A stretch of 64,000 bases of DNA, from contig CH003313.1 of NCBI GenBank assembly GCA_000149265.1, positions 2,579,314-2,643,313 on the forward strand, read 5' to 3'. The notes under the pieces are model-generated. The model ran no database searches. It was given only the letters and a program-made list of their open reading frames with translations, and was not told the origin of the DNA. This document shows, one piece after another, positions 1-9,863 of the stretch. The DNA is from Ciona savignyi (Eukaryota; Chordata; Ascidiacea; Phlebobranchia; Cionidae). The position numbers and the translations under genes were made by a program. Position 1 is the first letter of the stretch. The number at the start of each line of letters is the position of its first letter.

Positions 1-422
1 ACAAAACTTTACATGGTTTTGTCCCTATTTACCCTGCAGTCCCTATACACCCCGGTTTACGGTACATATGCTATGCATGTGTACTGTGGGCAATTTTTGA
101 CAAGGTTGGTATATTTTTTTATGTCATTTTGGCAAAGTATTGATTAGATATTGTAGGTGATATTTTTTTAAGTAGAATATGTAACATCTGCCGGATTATA
201 TGGCTCTTGGTTGCGCTAAGTTGAAAGATTGTGATATCGAAACCACTTCAGTGCTTGTATCTAGTGGTTAAACAATAAGATCATTGAGTACAACATACTG
301 TAAAAGCAGAGTTTCAGCTACCCAACTGTGAAATAGTAGTTTGACGAATACCAGTGTTATGTGGCCTGCATTTTCCCATCCCTTTAATAAACACAAGTAC
401 TGGTATCCTATCTTATATCCAC
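1..422 (-). other. Intron 1 of the Na+/K+-ATPase alpha gene (partial)
   Basis: Sequence downstream, in gene sense, of the ATPase first coding exon. The intron starts with GT at 422-421 (gtggat). An in-frame TAG follows a few codons into it, so the exon must end at 423. The next exon lies beyond the left edge. No repeat or other coding signal was recognised here. Confidence 0.6.
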
Positions 423-551
423 CATTGTCAATTCCTTCTTTAGATCATTCATATTTGTCTTTTTCTTTCCATCTTTTTTCTTCGGCACAAGGACTTCGAC
501 GTCCGGTTCACTCTCTGTTACTCTGTATTTCGCCGACATTATGCTGACTGT
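423..551 (-). CDS. ATP1A: Na+/K+-ATPase (P-type ATPase) alpha subunit, first coding exon (partial gene)
   Basis: Seen: an ATG at 539-537 opens 39 codons (MSAKYRVTES...NDLKKELTM), ending at a GT donor at 422-421. The lysine-rich stretch PKKKDGKKK followed by NDLKKELTM matches the cytosolic N-terminus of Na+/K+-ATPase alpha subunits, which have a Lys-rich segment and then ...LKKEVSM before DDHKLS. The exon break directly after ...LTM is at the same place as in vertebrate ATP1A genes as I recall them. Known: the family pumps 3 Na+ out and 2 K+ in across the plasma membrane. A 3' splice acceptor (ttttacag) ends at 552, only 12 nt before the ATG, so either a 5'-UTR exon or a trans-spliced leader joins here. 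A non-gastric H+/K+-ATPase cannot be excluded from 39 residues. Confidence 0.75.
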
Positions 552-641
552 CTGTAAAATGAAAAAATTTGTTTTGATAAAATAATTAAAAAATACATGA
601 AAATTAAATTGTATTAAAGCAGCTTTAACAATCTTATACAA

Positions 642-868
642 GCTGGTTGCTAGCTAGTCAGTTGTGTCCCTGGACAAGGCAATTAATGAACATGGCCTAA
701 ATCCAGCAGATTAATGGGTTCTACTAAATTGAAGGAACATGTAAATCATACTCAACACACTGAAATAGCTCCGATAACCCGACGGTGGGCGCGAGGTAAA
801 TGACGATTGCCTGTGTGTAACCACCATTGGTTTTCCTACTCGATAAACATGAATACCCTATCCTATTA
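642..868 (+). mobile_element. SINE-1 copy 1, 5'-truncated
   Basis: Starts within the post-B-box segment (CTGGTTGCTAGCTAGTCAG) and runs through the body to the tail AACATGAATACCCTATCC. It lies about 100 bp upstream (gene sense) of the ATPase first exon. Confidence 0.8.
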
Positions 869-1721
869 ATAGTCTAATTTATAGCTTTGTAAATAATGAT
901 TATAATTTCTTATTACTCCATGAATGTGAGGCAAATAAAAACAGTCACTATAAATGAAATAAAACTGGGAAATTATAAAAAATGAATCTGCACATATAAG
1001 TTTAATTACAAATAATAGTTGTATTATTGAAATTTACAAAATATATATTTTATTTACAAGTACAGGAAACAAAAAAGTATATATACATTTTGCTAAATTA
1101 TATGAATCGCCAGTCGCTATATTGCTATATATACAAACAGATTAGTTAAATACTGTTAAGTACTAAATCTTATACAAGTACACCTACAATAACTTATTAT
1201 ATAGGGCTATCATATGGTATTACTAAATAAAAGTTTCCAAATACAGCAAACTAACCTTCACTTGTGAAAAGCAGTTGCTGACTTAACTATCTACATCAAC
1301 ACACTGCACTATTGCTTTAACATGACATCATTTCCTGTGTACATCCTGCCCATTACGAAACAACAATAGTACTTGGGAATATAACCCCCGGGAATAATTG
1401 ATTGCCACAGGTCAGGTTTACGTTGTAGTATGTTTATTGTGTCATTTTGATGTAATTTAAAAGTTTTTAATATCTTCAGTTATATAGATGAAATCAATAG
1501 TTGGTGACATCACAAGTATCCATTGTTAAAAATCTTTAATCATGCTGTCAGTACATATTACATCATCATCCTTAAATATTTTACCAGGAAACTTCCTTTC
1601 TTGGGTTTGATGTCGAGAAATTATAAACACTCACACACTCAAGGTATTGCATGATGGCAGAAAGGAACTGTAGGAAAATAATAACGGTTGCATTAACGAG
1701 TATATGTTTGCCATTATCTGG

Positions 1722-1825
1722 CACGATAATGTGGGGGAGAAGTAATCTGACGACTGCCTGTGTGTTGACCACCTTGGTTTTTTCATAAATGGGGATAAAC
1801 ATGAACATCCTATCCTATATTAGAT
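1722..1825 (+). mobile_element. SINE-1 copy 2, 3' end only
   Basis: Only the last ~100 bp of SINE-1 is present: the GATCTGACGATTGCCxGTGTGTT segment in diverged form and the GGGGATAAACATGAACATCC tail. Confidence 0.7.
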
Positions 1826-2738
1826 GACTAGCTAGAATACTATTACCATTGTTACCAGTGTCCACCTTGTGCTCATTGTCGAGTTAAGATTCTCACATTG
1901 TGCTCACTGTTAAATTAAGTTATCCACCCTCACGGGACCCAACTTTGGGGTGCTAGACAGTTGGTTGTGTCCAGTATTGGAATGGAGCTATGCAATTCTG
2001 GGTAAATTTTTTATCAAATTTAAATTATGGATATTGGACTGTAGGTTGACACACCCAACAGTATTTTTTGAAGTACAAAATATAAACATGCATTATAATT
2101 CACCTTTAGCTGCATAGCTTTGTTGGATTCAGGTGCTTTTTAGCGGAAGGCGGAACAACTGTTGGGATTTCTTGATTCACAACAGTGGTGATTCCCCAAT
2201 ATTTGTTTTGAAGCAGCATGTGCTACGCTGCGCGCCGGTGCTCTCGTTTAGCTGTAAAGTTTTGTAATCGTGGAGCAATGGTTTGTTAAATAAATGTATT
2301 GATTGTGCATCTCCAAGCTGTTTTGGTGGGGAAAAGTTCCCGATGTACGAAGAGTTCCAGCTCAAAAATGTTATGCAAAAATTTGAAGAGTTTTGGGTTT
2401 AGGTTGCAGATGCAAGCTTTAATTTTAAATTTTGAAAAAATCTACGACTTCCTGTGGCAGGATTTTGAGTGAAAGTCCTTTTTGTAAGGTCAGTTTATAT
2501 TGGAGAGATAGGAAGAATAATTGGGTAACCGCCCCTTAAAGATTTGGACTTGACTCAACCTAAATTTTTAATGTCGTGGCTTAGATTTGCATACACGGTG
2601 ACTTGACTAAACGTAGTCTTGACACTGATGCCGTAGTCGAATACGATCGGCGATTCCTTGTTTTCGTTTAAAGGTTTACAAAATGACTGGGTTTACGGTT
2701 GGCCCGCCAAACGCTTTCCTAAATACATGTTTTTTACC

Positions 2739-2842
2739 GAGCTCAGTTTTGAACCCATTTTTGGCTCGTCACTCCAACCGTTTTATATAATGGTTTATGT
2801 AGAGATCGCGTTAACCATTCGGCCACACGACCGTACAAAGTA
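2739..2842 (-). mobile_element. SINE-2 (short tRNA-like SINE) copy
   Basis: In minus sense it carries CGACCGTGTGGCCGAATGGTTAAC (A-box-like, split over 2,815-2,842) and ends with a B-box-like GGTTCAAAAC. Same layout as the tandem pair at 29,479-29,695. Confidence 0.55.
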
Positions 2843-2991
2843 CACATTCGACTAGGTATTGGTTGGTTTCGATCCAAACACCTTTTGGGTGACTGCCTGA
2901 CATGATACGTGTGAACGGACAACCAACCAAAGCTCAGCGGGAGCCAGTGATTTTGAATTGCGAATTTGGAGAGATTTAATTAATATCATTC

Positions 2992-3211
2992 ATAGGATAT
3001 TTATTTTTATCCCCGGGAATGGGAAAAGCAAAGGGGTTAACACACGGGTAATCGTCAGATCACCTTGCGCCCACCGCGGGTTACCGGAACTATTGCAGTG
3101 TGTTATGTATTATTCTAACGTTGTCCGTTAAGTACCCTCACCAAAGACTTCCGACTCGCTAGTGACTAGTTTCGAACCTGAATAATAACGACCGAAAGGC
3201 GAAGCACTAAA
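2992..3211 (-). mobile_element. SINE-1 copy 3
   Basis: Begins on the plus strand with the reversed tail (ATAGGATATTTATTTTTATCC), then the body (GGGTTAACACACGGGTAATC). It ends in a diverged head containing TTTCGAACCTG and CCGAAAGGCG. About 70 bp are lost from the middle. Confidence 0.8.
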
Positions 3212-3360
3212 GACACCACATAGCTCCGGTAAATCTACGATGTGGAAAGGGTAATAATGATCACGTATAATCTTATAAAGCCCACGAGCATTTATTTAAA
3301 ATTGCCAGTTGAACAATATTTACCTCCCAATATTTCTCGGCTACTAAACAGGAGTCGCAT

Positions 3361-3602
3361 TTAGCCGAAGGGTTTCAGACTCGAAACTGGTCGCTTGCTT
3401 GTTGGCTGTGTCCTTCGGCAAGTCTCTAACACACACTGCGTAATCACAGTGGAATAATAGCTTCTACTAAGTTGATGAAACGCGTAAATCAAACACAACA
3501 CATTGTAATAGCTCCGGTAACCCGATGGTGGGCGCGAGGTGATCTGACGATTGCCCCCTTGCGTTTTCCTATTCACGGAAATAAACGTGTATAACCAATC
3601 CT
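3361..3602 (+). mobile_element. SINE-1 copy 4
   Basis: Contains the head segment AGCCGAAGGGTTTCAGACTCG with the B-box-like GACTCGAAACTGG, the body, and a degenerate tail ending ATAACCAATCC. The opposite-oriented copy 3 lies 150 bp to the left, making an inverted SINE pair. Confidence 0.8.
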
Positions 3603-3799
3603 AATTTGCTATGCTGCCAAAAAGGAGTCGTATTTAGCTGTACATTTTTTTATTATTATGGGCAAACTACTAAACACAGCCGATACATGCGAGAAAATAC
3701 AAACTGTACATTACAGCCACTTCATTCAGGTTGAAGCAAAATATAAGTGATTGCAATTTAGTGGTATGTACAAGCGAATCCAGGTGTTTTCGAGGCGAT

Positions 3800-6700
3800 A
3801 ACCGACAGAAATGAAGAGTACACCGGAACACAACGTAATCTACTCAAAAAAATACAAACAAGGTATATACTGTTACGATAGAATGCTAAATAAGGAAACG
3901 GTTGCTATTACAGGGAAAATGGGAACTGCATTAAGGTACTCAGAGGGCACATTTGAAAATTGTTTAAACCGGATAGTTCAAATGCTGCTCTTAGAATGGG
4001 GGAGGCTAAGTATTGGTGCGTGGGGTAGACTTGTTAGAACGATAGGAACGACATCGTGTAAACGCGTTTTTTCTTTTTATTTAATCGTTAGATTAGTTAA
4101 CAGTGCGAGTGAGCTAACGTCGAGTGTAATCGAAGTTGGTTGTTGAGTCGTGCGGTTGTAAGCGCGAACCTAAGTAGATTGCGGTCGCACGGTGTCGTGA
4201 GAGAGCTCTGATGACGGGCGGTTGAAGAAAATTCGAAATCGCAGCGTTGAAGAGACTGTGGCGTTTTAGGGTGCGTGTTAGCCGGTTTAAAAAGACATCT
4301 CGTTATAAACGCAAATCGCGTGTGTAGTATTGTGGTCCGATAAGACTGCATGAGTCGAGCGTCGTGGATGGTTTCGTTCAAATCCGAGGCGAAATGCCCC
4401 AACGTGCATAGCGGTATGACAAGCGACAAGAACACTGGTAAACAGGAAAAAACACATTTTCTTTTCGATTTTTTTAGTTTTTTTTAAATGGGTGGGTATG
4501 TACAGCGAGAAAAACGACACAAGTTGCATTGAGAAGACGGAAACGAATAAACGATGAGCCAGCTGGCTTGCGAGCGAATGCACTGGATATAGCATGTTGG
4601 GGTCACACAACAGAGCACGCAAGTAAAAATCGCTGGTTAGTAACGGGGGGTAAGTAACATAACTGAACAGTGCTAAAAGCAGGGGTGTTGGGTAATAAAA
4701 TACTGCCTGGGCTCTAAGTGCAGGACGTTTGTCACTGCTGGTTCTGTGTGTAAGAAGCACACCTACGCGTGTGTATTCGCGTGTTTAGGGGGCAAGACGT
4801 GTGTTATGTTGCTGGTCTCATTGTCTGCTGTGTTCACTTTGAAGAATGTCCGAAGAATGGCGTGGTGAAGGTAGGTAAAAAACTGGGCTGCGCGTGGTTG
4901 AGCTTCGGGTAAAAACGTGTATGGTGGATATCGGAGTTCACTTTTGGTCGCTGGGTACTATGTCCAACAGTATAAAAAAGACTCGTCAGCCTCAACACTG
5001 CGATTAGGGGCGGCAACAGTGGCGTGCTGGCGCGAGTTAAAATAAAAAGATTCAGACACCTGAATAACAATAAGGTCGACGCTTCTTGAAGAAATTATCG
5101 CTCTGTAGAAGAGTGTGCGGGGCCGGGTGAAGATACCGTTCGAAATCAATAGGTTTGTAATAAGATCCGCTAACTTTTGTGGCGTTATCGGCCGCTGGTA
5201 CCGGGTGGAAGGTTAACTTGGAAACTTTAGGACAGATTCATACAGAAAGTGTAATTTATTTAAGTTGACGTTAAAAAGTCAGCTGATAAATTCCTTGTTC
5301 GGATTCGGTTTGCAGGTACTGGTATAATGCACAGGTGTGAACACACACGACATAAACGTGCATAGACAGTTTGGCACTCTAAGGGCGAGTTTGGGGGAAC
5401 GGCCCGCTTTTCACAATCGGAAGCACAAGGGCGGTGCCGCGTATAAAATCACTGATTGTTCCATCTGACGAAGCGCAAGGCGAGAAAAAACGACGCGATT
5501 GCACAAGACGCAACGGCGCGGACTTGTTTTTTTTTGTTTTTTGTTTTTTTTTGTTCCGTCCGCGACGCTGCAATATACAGTACGTGACATGACAATAAAC
5601 ATAGAAGTAGGCGCCGAACTCCGTGGCGCGGGGAAAGTCGAACATAAGACGAATCGTGTCGGCTAAATTCCCGGGATTTCCCGCGAAGGATTTAGTGAGC
5701 AGCGTTTTGCGGGCGTCGACGCGCGCAAACTTAAAACACCTTCAATTGAACAGTGATTCGAATGGCAAAGATGATGCAATATCAGAAAGAACGACGATTG
5801 CAAGACAACAACGCAATACACTAGAAGGCAATTTGGCTCCGCTGGTGGAAAATGTACGTTTGTTAGGATAAAATAAATAACTTGTAATCTCGTTATCGGG
5901 GTATAAAGACCCTGGAAAGAGTTTTCCGGTGCGCCTACTCCACACACTACTAACCAATGGCTCCAATACTCGCGTTTAAACGCAGAACTCAATAAAATGA
6001 GGAATTCAACGGCGATTTACTCTCTTCTGCTCGTGCTTGACAACTAGTACAATAAAAAGGTGCGATCGGTGCAAAATTAACAAGTCAGGACAATTTAACT
6101 CCAAAACGGTTTAGAACCTTGGTCAATATGAATTTGTCGCGGATTCCCTTGGAAGATAAGTATTACAAATGTCAAGCGAACAGCTAGCATATATCGACAG
6201 GTCGCGGGACCAAAACGCCCCATATTTGTACAGGTAAGAGGGAAAAGTCGGTTGTACAAAATTTCGACAGTGATGTAATTCTTCTCCGAACACACATTGG
6301 CCCAGTATGCGTTCAAGTCCGGAGATTTTCTCTGATTTTTAAAGATTTAGGGGCTTGGACGTAAAGGTACCGTGTTGTTATTTTGTGTTTACTGGTGTTG
6401 CGAGAATAAACGTCGAATGGTTAGAAAAACAAGGAAGGCACACGTGTTTAATAGATGATGGTTGCTACCCTCGAAAAACGGCTGCACAGAATAGTGTATG
6501 AATTCTAAAGTGTAGGTGGATATATGGTTAAGACAGCAACAGTTACGAAGGGCGAAATAACAGCACGGGGATTAAAACACGCAGGTTCACAGTTCGGTAT
6601 TCACTTCTGCATTTTTTTTGGATTTTTTATGTTTATAAGGCACGTTAAACACAATGTTACGTGGGCGGGCTACGGGAATCAGGCCTGCGGAAGCTAATTA

Positions 6701-8700
6701 TCGGGGACAGTGCGGCAGAACGGAGGTTATTGCACAGCAGAAAGCCCGAGTTTCACGCAGACGCGACGAACTTATTAAAGGTCGCGTCCTCGCATGAACT
6801 TCGGGTCGATGAATTATTGATTGGAATTACTTGAGTGCGTGAGCTTGACTACCATTACCTATATTAGAAGAAAGCGTAGTTGTCGGTGCAACTATGAAAC
6901 GGTGAGGACGGATAAGTTTGTTGGATGTTTCCCGGGGTTTGCAGCGTTCACGCCGCCGTTCGCGATATAATCTCATTGAAAAAGGCTGAAATAGGAATTC
7001 TACATAGATTCGTGCAAGCGACGACCAAAAACGCACGCGGAAGGTAATATTAAACGTCGTGTAATTGATTTGTTCGCCGCGACGCGAAAGACGACGCCGA
7101 TTTTCCTGCAAAGCGGACGACAATTGCAATCGAAATGAGGTTTTGCATAGAACAGGCTCCAACATTCTCTTGTTAAGGGAAACTAACGGAACTTCCGAGT
7201 CGATCTTGTGCGCGGTTGTGGGCAGTACATCAGCTGGAATCGCGAGTCGAAATTTTCTTTCTTGGTGTTTTAAGTTTTCTTTTTCGTATGTCCTAAGTTT
7301 TCTTTTTTTTTGTCTCCAACATTTTTTTCCAAGGTTTTCTCCGAAATTTTCGTTAAAATCACTTCTTGTTCGGCGAGGCAACGCGAATAAAGCGGCGAAC
7401 ACGAGCAAATTCTCATTGACGCTGATTGCACGTTAACACTCGGTGTGTGTGGTGATTGTTATGGTTAAGGCCTGAATTCCGTCCTCGCTGTTGCGAAGAG
7501 TATGTAGAAAGTCACAGGTAAATCGCGCATATAAAGTACATTCCGATAACACATTAGCACCTTTCTGAATTGGTCGCTATTAAGAAGATTCAATGTCCAG
7601 TTTAATACTTGGGATATTTAGCCACCTGATAATCGGCAGGCCGACACAACAATAAGCCTGGAGGTTTAAGAAATAAAAACAAGTACCCTAGATCACACCG
7701 TGGTGCCGTGATACAGAAACTCCGGTTGAAAAGGCGATTTTCGTCGAACTTTTGTTACAACATTAGATCTGTGGGTGGAATCGGGACATACTTCGGTGAA
7801 AATGGCGTTGCATATAAATATATCAGGTTTGCAACACGGGGGGGGGCGCATGGAAGAAGCGAAATGGCAAGGAACATGACGCATTAGCACACAGGAAACA
7901 ATTGCTCATTAGGTAGGATATGGTAAACACGGGGAACAGCGACTAGTATAGAAAATGGCTTATTCTGTTTTTTTTTGTGGGGTTTTGCACTTAAAACGCG
8001 GGTTAGATTACTTTCAGAGACAGCGCTTTACAAAAACTTTATGGAATGTTTCTTTTCTAAGACGGACAAAACAATGACATCACAATTACAACGCTGTGTG
8101 TAACCCGAAACGCGGCTTCTTTTAGGCGACGTCCGCCGGGAATTAACAAGTTTGAACATTGTCCGGTGATACGTGCAAATAACGGTTGTTATGGTTTAAA
8201 AATGAACTGCCTGGTTGGGGTTAGCATAATGCAACCCGTTGAAACCAGTGCATTTGGAAAAAACGGAACTGTGGTTAAAGAAACGATACATTGGCGAACT
8301 TAAATACAGTATAATGTATGCGACACTGGGGCGAGATAGATATACTGCGCGCCATCTTGTCGGTATTATAGAGTGCTACTTTGCAAACGAGAGAACACTG
8401 CAACATATTTGGCGGGACAGCACATAAAAAGGAAAAAGGCATAAACGAAAAGAGATACCAGCATGTACGTCACTTCACTTCTGATGAACTGTGGGAAATA
8501 TTGCGGCAGCCATCTTGTTTTACTGCGACGCTGCTCAGTCGTTCGAATTCACTGCAAATGAAATGGCAACTGATTACGTCATTTCCTATAAAATTAGACT
8601 TCATAAGACGGCGCACAAAAGTTTAAGCCACGCCTTTTACAACCGTGATATCGCATCAGAGTTAAAGCGCACCAGTTTTTTCAAAGTGCCATTAAAACAT
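3800..8700. other. CpG-rich block with no recognisable gene
   Basis: By eye, CpG dinucleotides are frequent across this block (for example around 4,300-4,400, 5,450-5,650, 6,900-7,100). In the introns and intergenic DNA to the right CG is scarce. Open frames occur here (plus 3,811-4,146; minus 6,827-7,408; plus 7,065-7,436), but none resembles a known protein and the 6.8-7.4 kb frames overlap on opposite strands. Two GCCATCTTG (YY1-like) motifs at about 8,350 and 8,507 and a TTACGTCATTT near 8,575 suggest regulatory DNA, possibly the ATPase upstream region. No transcript structure can be assigned. Confidence 0.45.
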
Positions 8701-8738
8701 TTTAGACACAAAACATTAAATTACGGAGTGCACAATCA

Positions 8739-8845
8739 AAACATTATTTTGCGTTATAAAGTTAAAACATTATTTTGCGTTATAAAATATAAAAAAAATT
8801 AAACATAAAAAATTTAAACATTATTTTGCGTTATAAAACATTATA
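8739..8845. repeat. Short tandem repeat, three copies of AAACATTATTTTGCGTTATAA
   Basis: The unit AACATTATTTTGCGTTATA appears at about 8,740, 8,769 and 8,818 with variable AT-rich spacers. It lies at the right edge of the CpG-rich block. Confidence 0.75.
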
Positions 8846-9016
8846 AAGTTGCGAGATTCATTAACCTAACGAACTTACGGAAAATGTATTTGAGCGTTGA
8901 TTCAATTCCAGCCAGCGAGGTAGAGTTCATGGAAGGTTCGAATCCAGTTGGTGGAGTGACCACCCGCGGCGACGTCGAACTGCAGGCATATCACGCGTTA
9001 ATTATATTGTTTAGAA

Positions 9017-9324
9017 CAGTGCTTCGCAACCAGTGTGCCGGAACACACTACTGTGTCGCAAGACAATGCTAGGTGTTTTTTTTTTAAAATATTGTCGCAA
9101 GACAATGCTACATTTTTTTTAAATATTATTTTTTAAACATTTTTTTACCAAATAAAAAGGATTTTAGCTTTTGCAAATTTTACGGCTATCAGACACTTTG
9201 CTTATATAATATCCAAAAAAATCTTGTCAGAAGACCTCCCATTGTACATTTTTGACTGCAATGTGTCGTCGAAATTAGTAAGTTTATAACTGTGCATCAA
9301 GTGAAAAACGGTTGCGAAGCACTG
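9017..9324 (+). mobile_element. hAT-type MITE, family hAT-1, full length
   Basis: Perfect 15-bp terminal inverted repeats CAGTGCTTCGCAACC (9,017-9,031) and its complement (9,310-9,324). It is flanked by an 8-bp target duplication gtttagaa/gtttaaaa (7 of 8 identical). 8-bp duplications and CAGNGNTTC...CAACC ends are typical of hAT transposons. No transposase is encoded, so it is non-autonomous. Inside, TGTCGCAAGACAATGCT occurs twice. Related copies: 24,941, 33,762 and 56,538. Confidence 0.9.
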
Positions 9325-9776
9325 GTTTAAAAATTGAGGTCAATAGCTCGTCGAGGGTCGCACCGTATCCTCTCTACGGCGCTTCAACATTTGTGTCGGT
9401 TCAATTCATGAATATAGATTACTACTTACTTAGAGGAGGCTTTTGAGCCGAACGAACCATCTGTCGGTGAATTGTCGCCGAAACTGGAGCGAGCGTGCGT
9501 CACGGGGCGAGACGGAGCGCGATTGAACGATGGCCCGGTTACGGAGGTGCCTGTTGACAGCGGAACAACTGCTCATTATTACGACTTAAACCAGCAACCA
9601 TTCTATTTTCGACATGACAACTGCTGACATAGCTACTGCATAGTAATGATGATGGTGTAAATTGACGCGCTTTGCTTCCTTGATTCGATTTAGATTTCTG
9701 ATAAACAAATGTTTTTGTGAAACTAATACCCCAGGGACTCGCATAGACTTTTATGATTTTGTAAAAAAAGATCTCT

Positions 9777-9835
9777 AGTGACCAGTTTCAAGCCAACTAC
9801 CCTTTAGCTGAAAGGTGTCGCATGAACCCACTGTG
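9777..9835 (-). mobile_element. SINE-1 head fragment
   Basis: About 60 bp matching the tRNA-like head (CCAGTTTCAAGCC...AGCTGAAAGGTGTCGCA, plus-strand reading). It lies just beyond the stop codon of the ADAP-like gene and may fall within its 3' UTR. Confidence 0.6.
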
Positions 9836-9863
9836 CGTATCGGTAGGACATTCAATGGTAACT

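Noticed and set aside
3811..4146. Plus-strand 111-codon ORF
   Set aside because: No family motif, no splice-linked partner and no codon bias that I can see; chance frame in CpG-rich DNA.
6827..7436. Opposing ORFs of 193 (minus) and 123 (plus) codons
   Set aside because: They overlap antisense, are rich in Arg/Ser in no ordered pattern, and resemble no protein family; treated as chance frames in the CpG-rich block.
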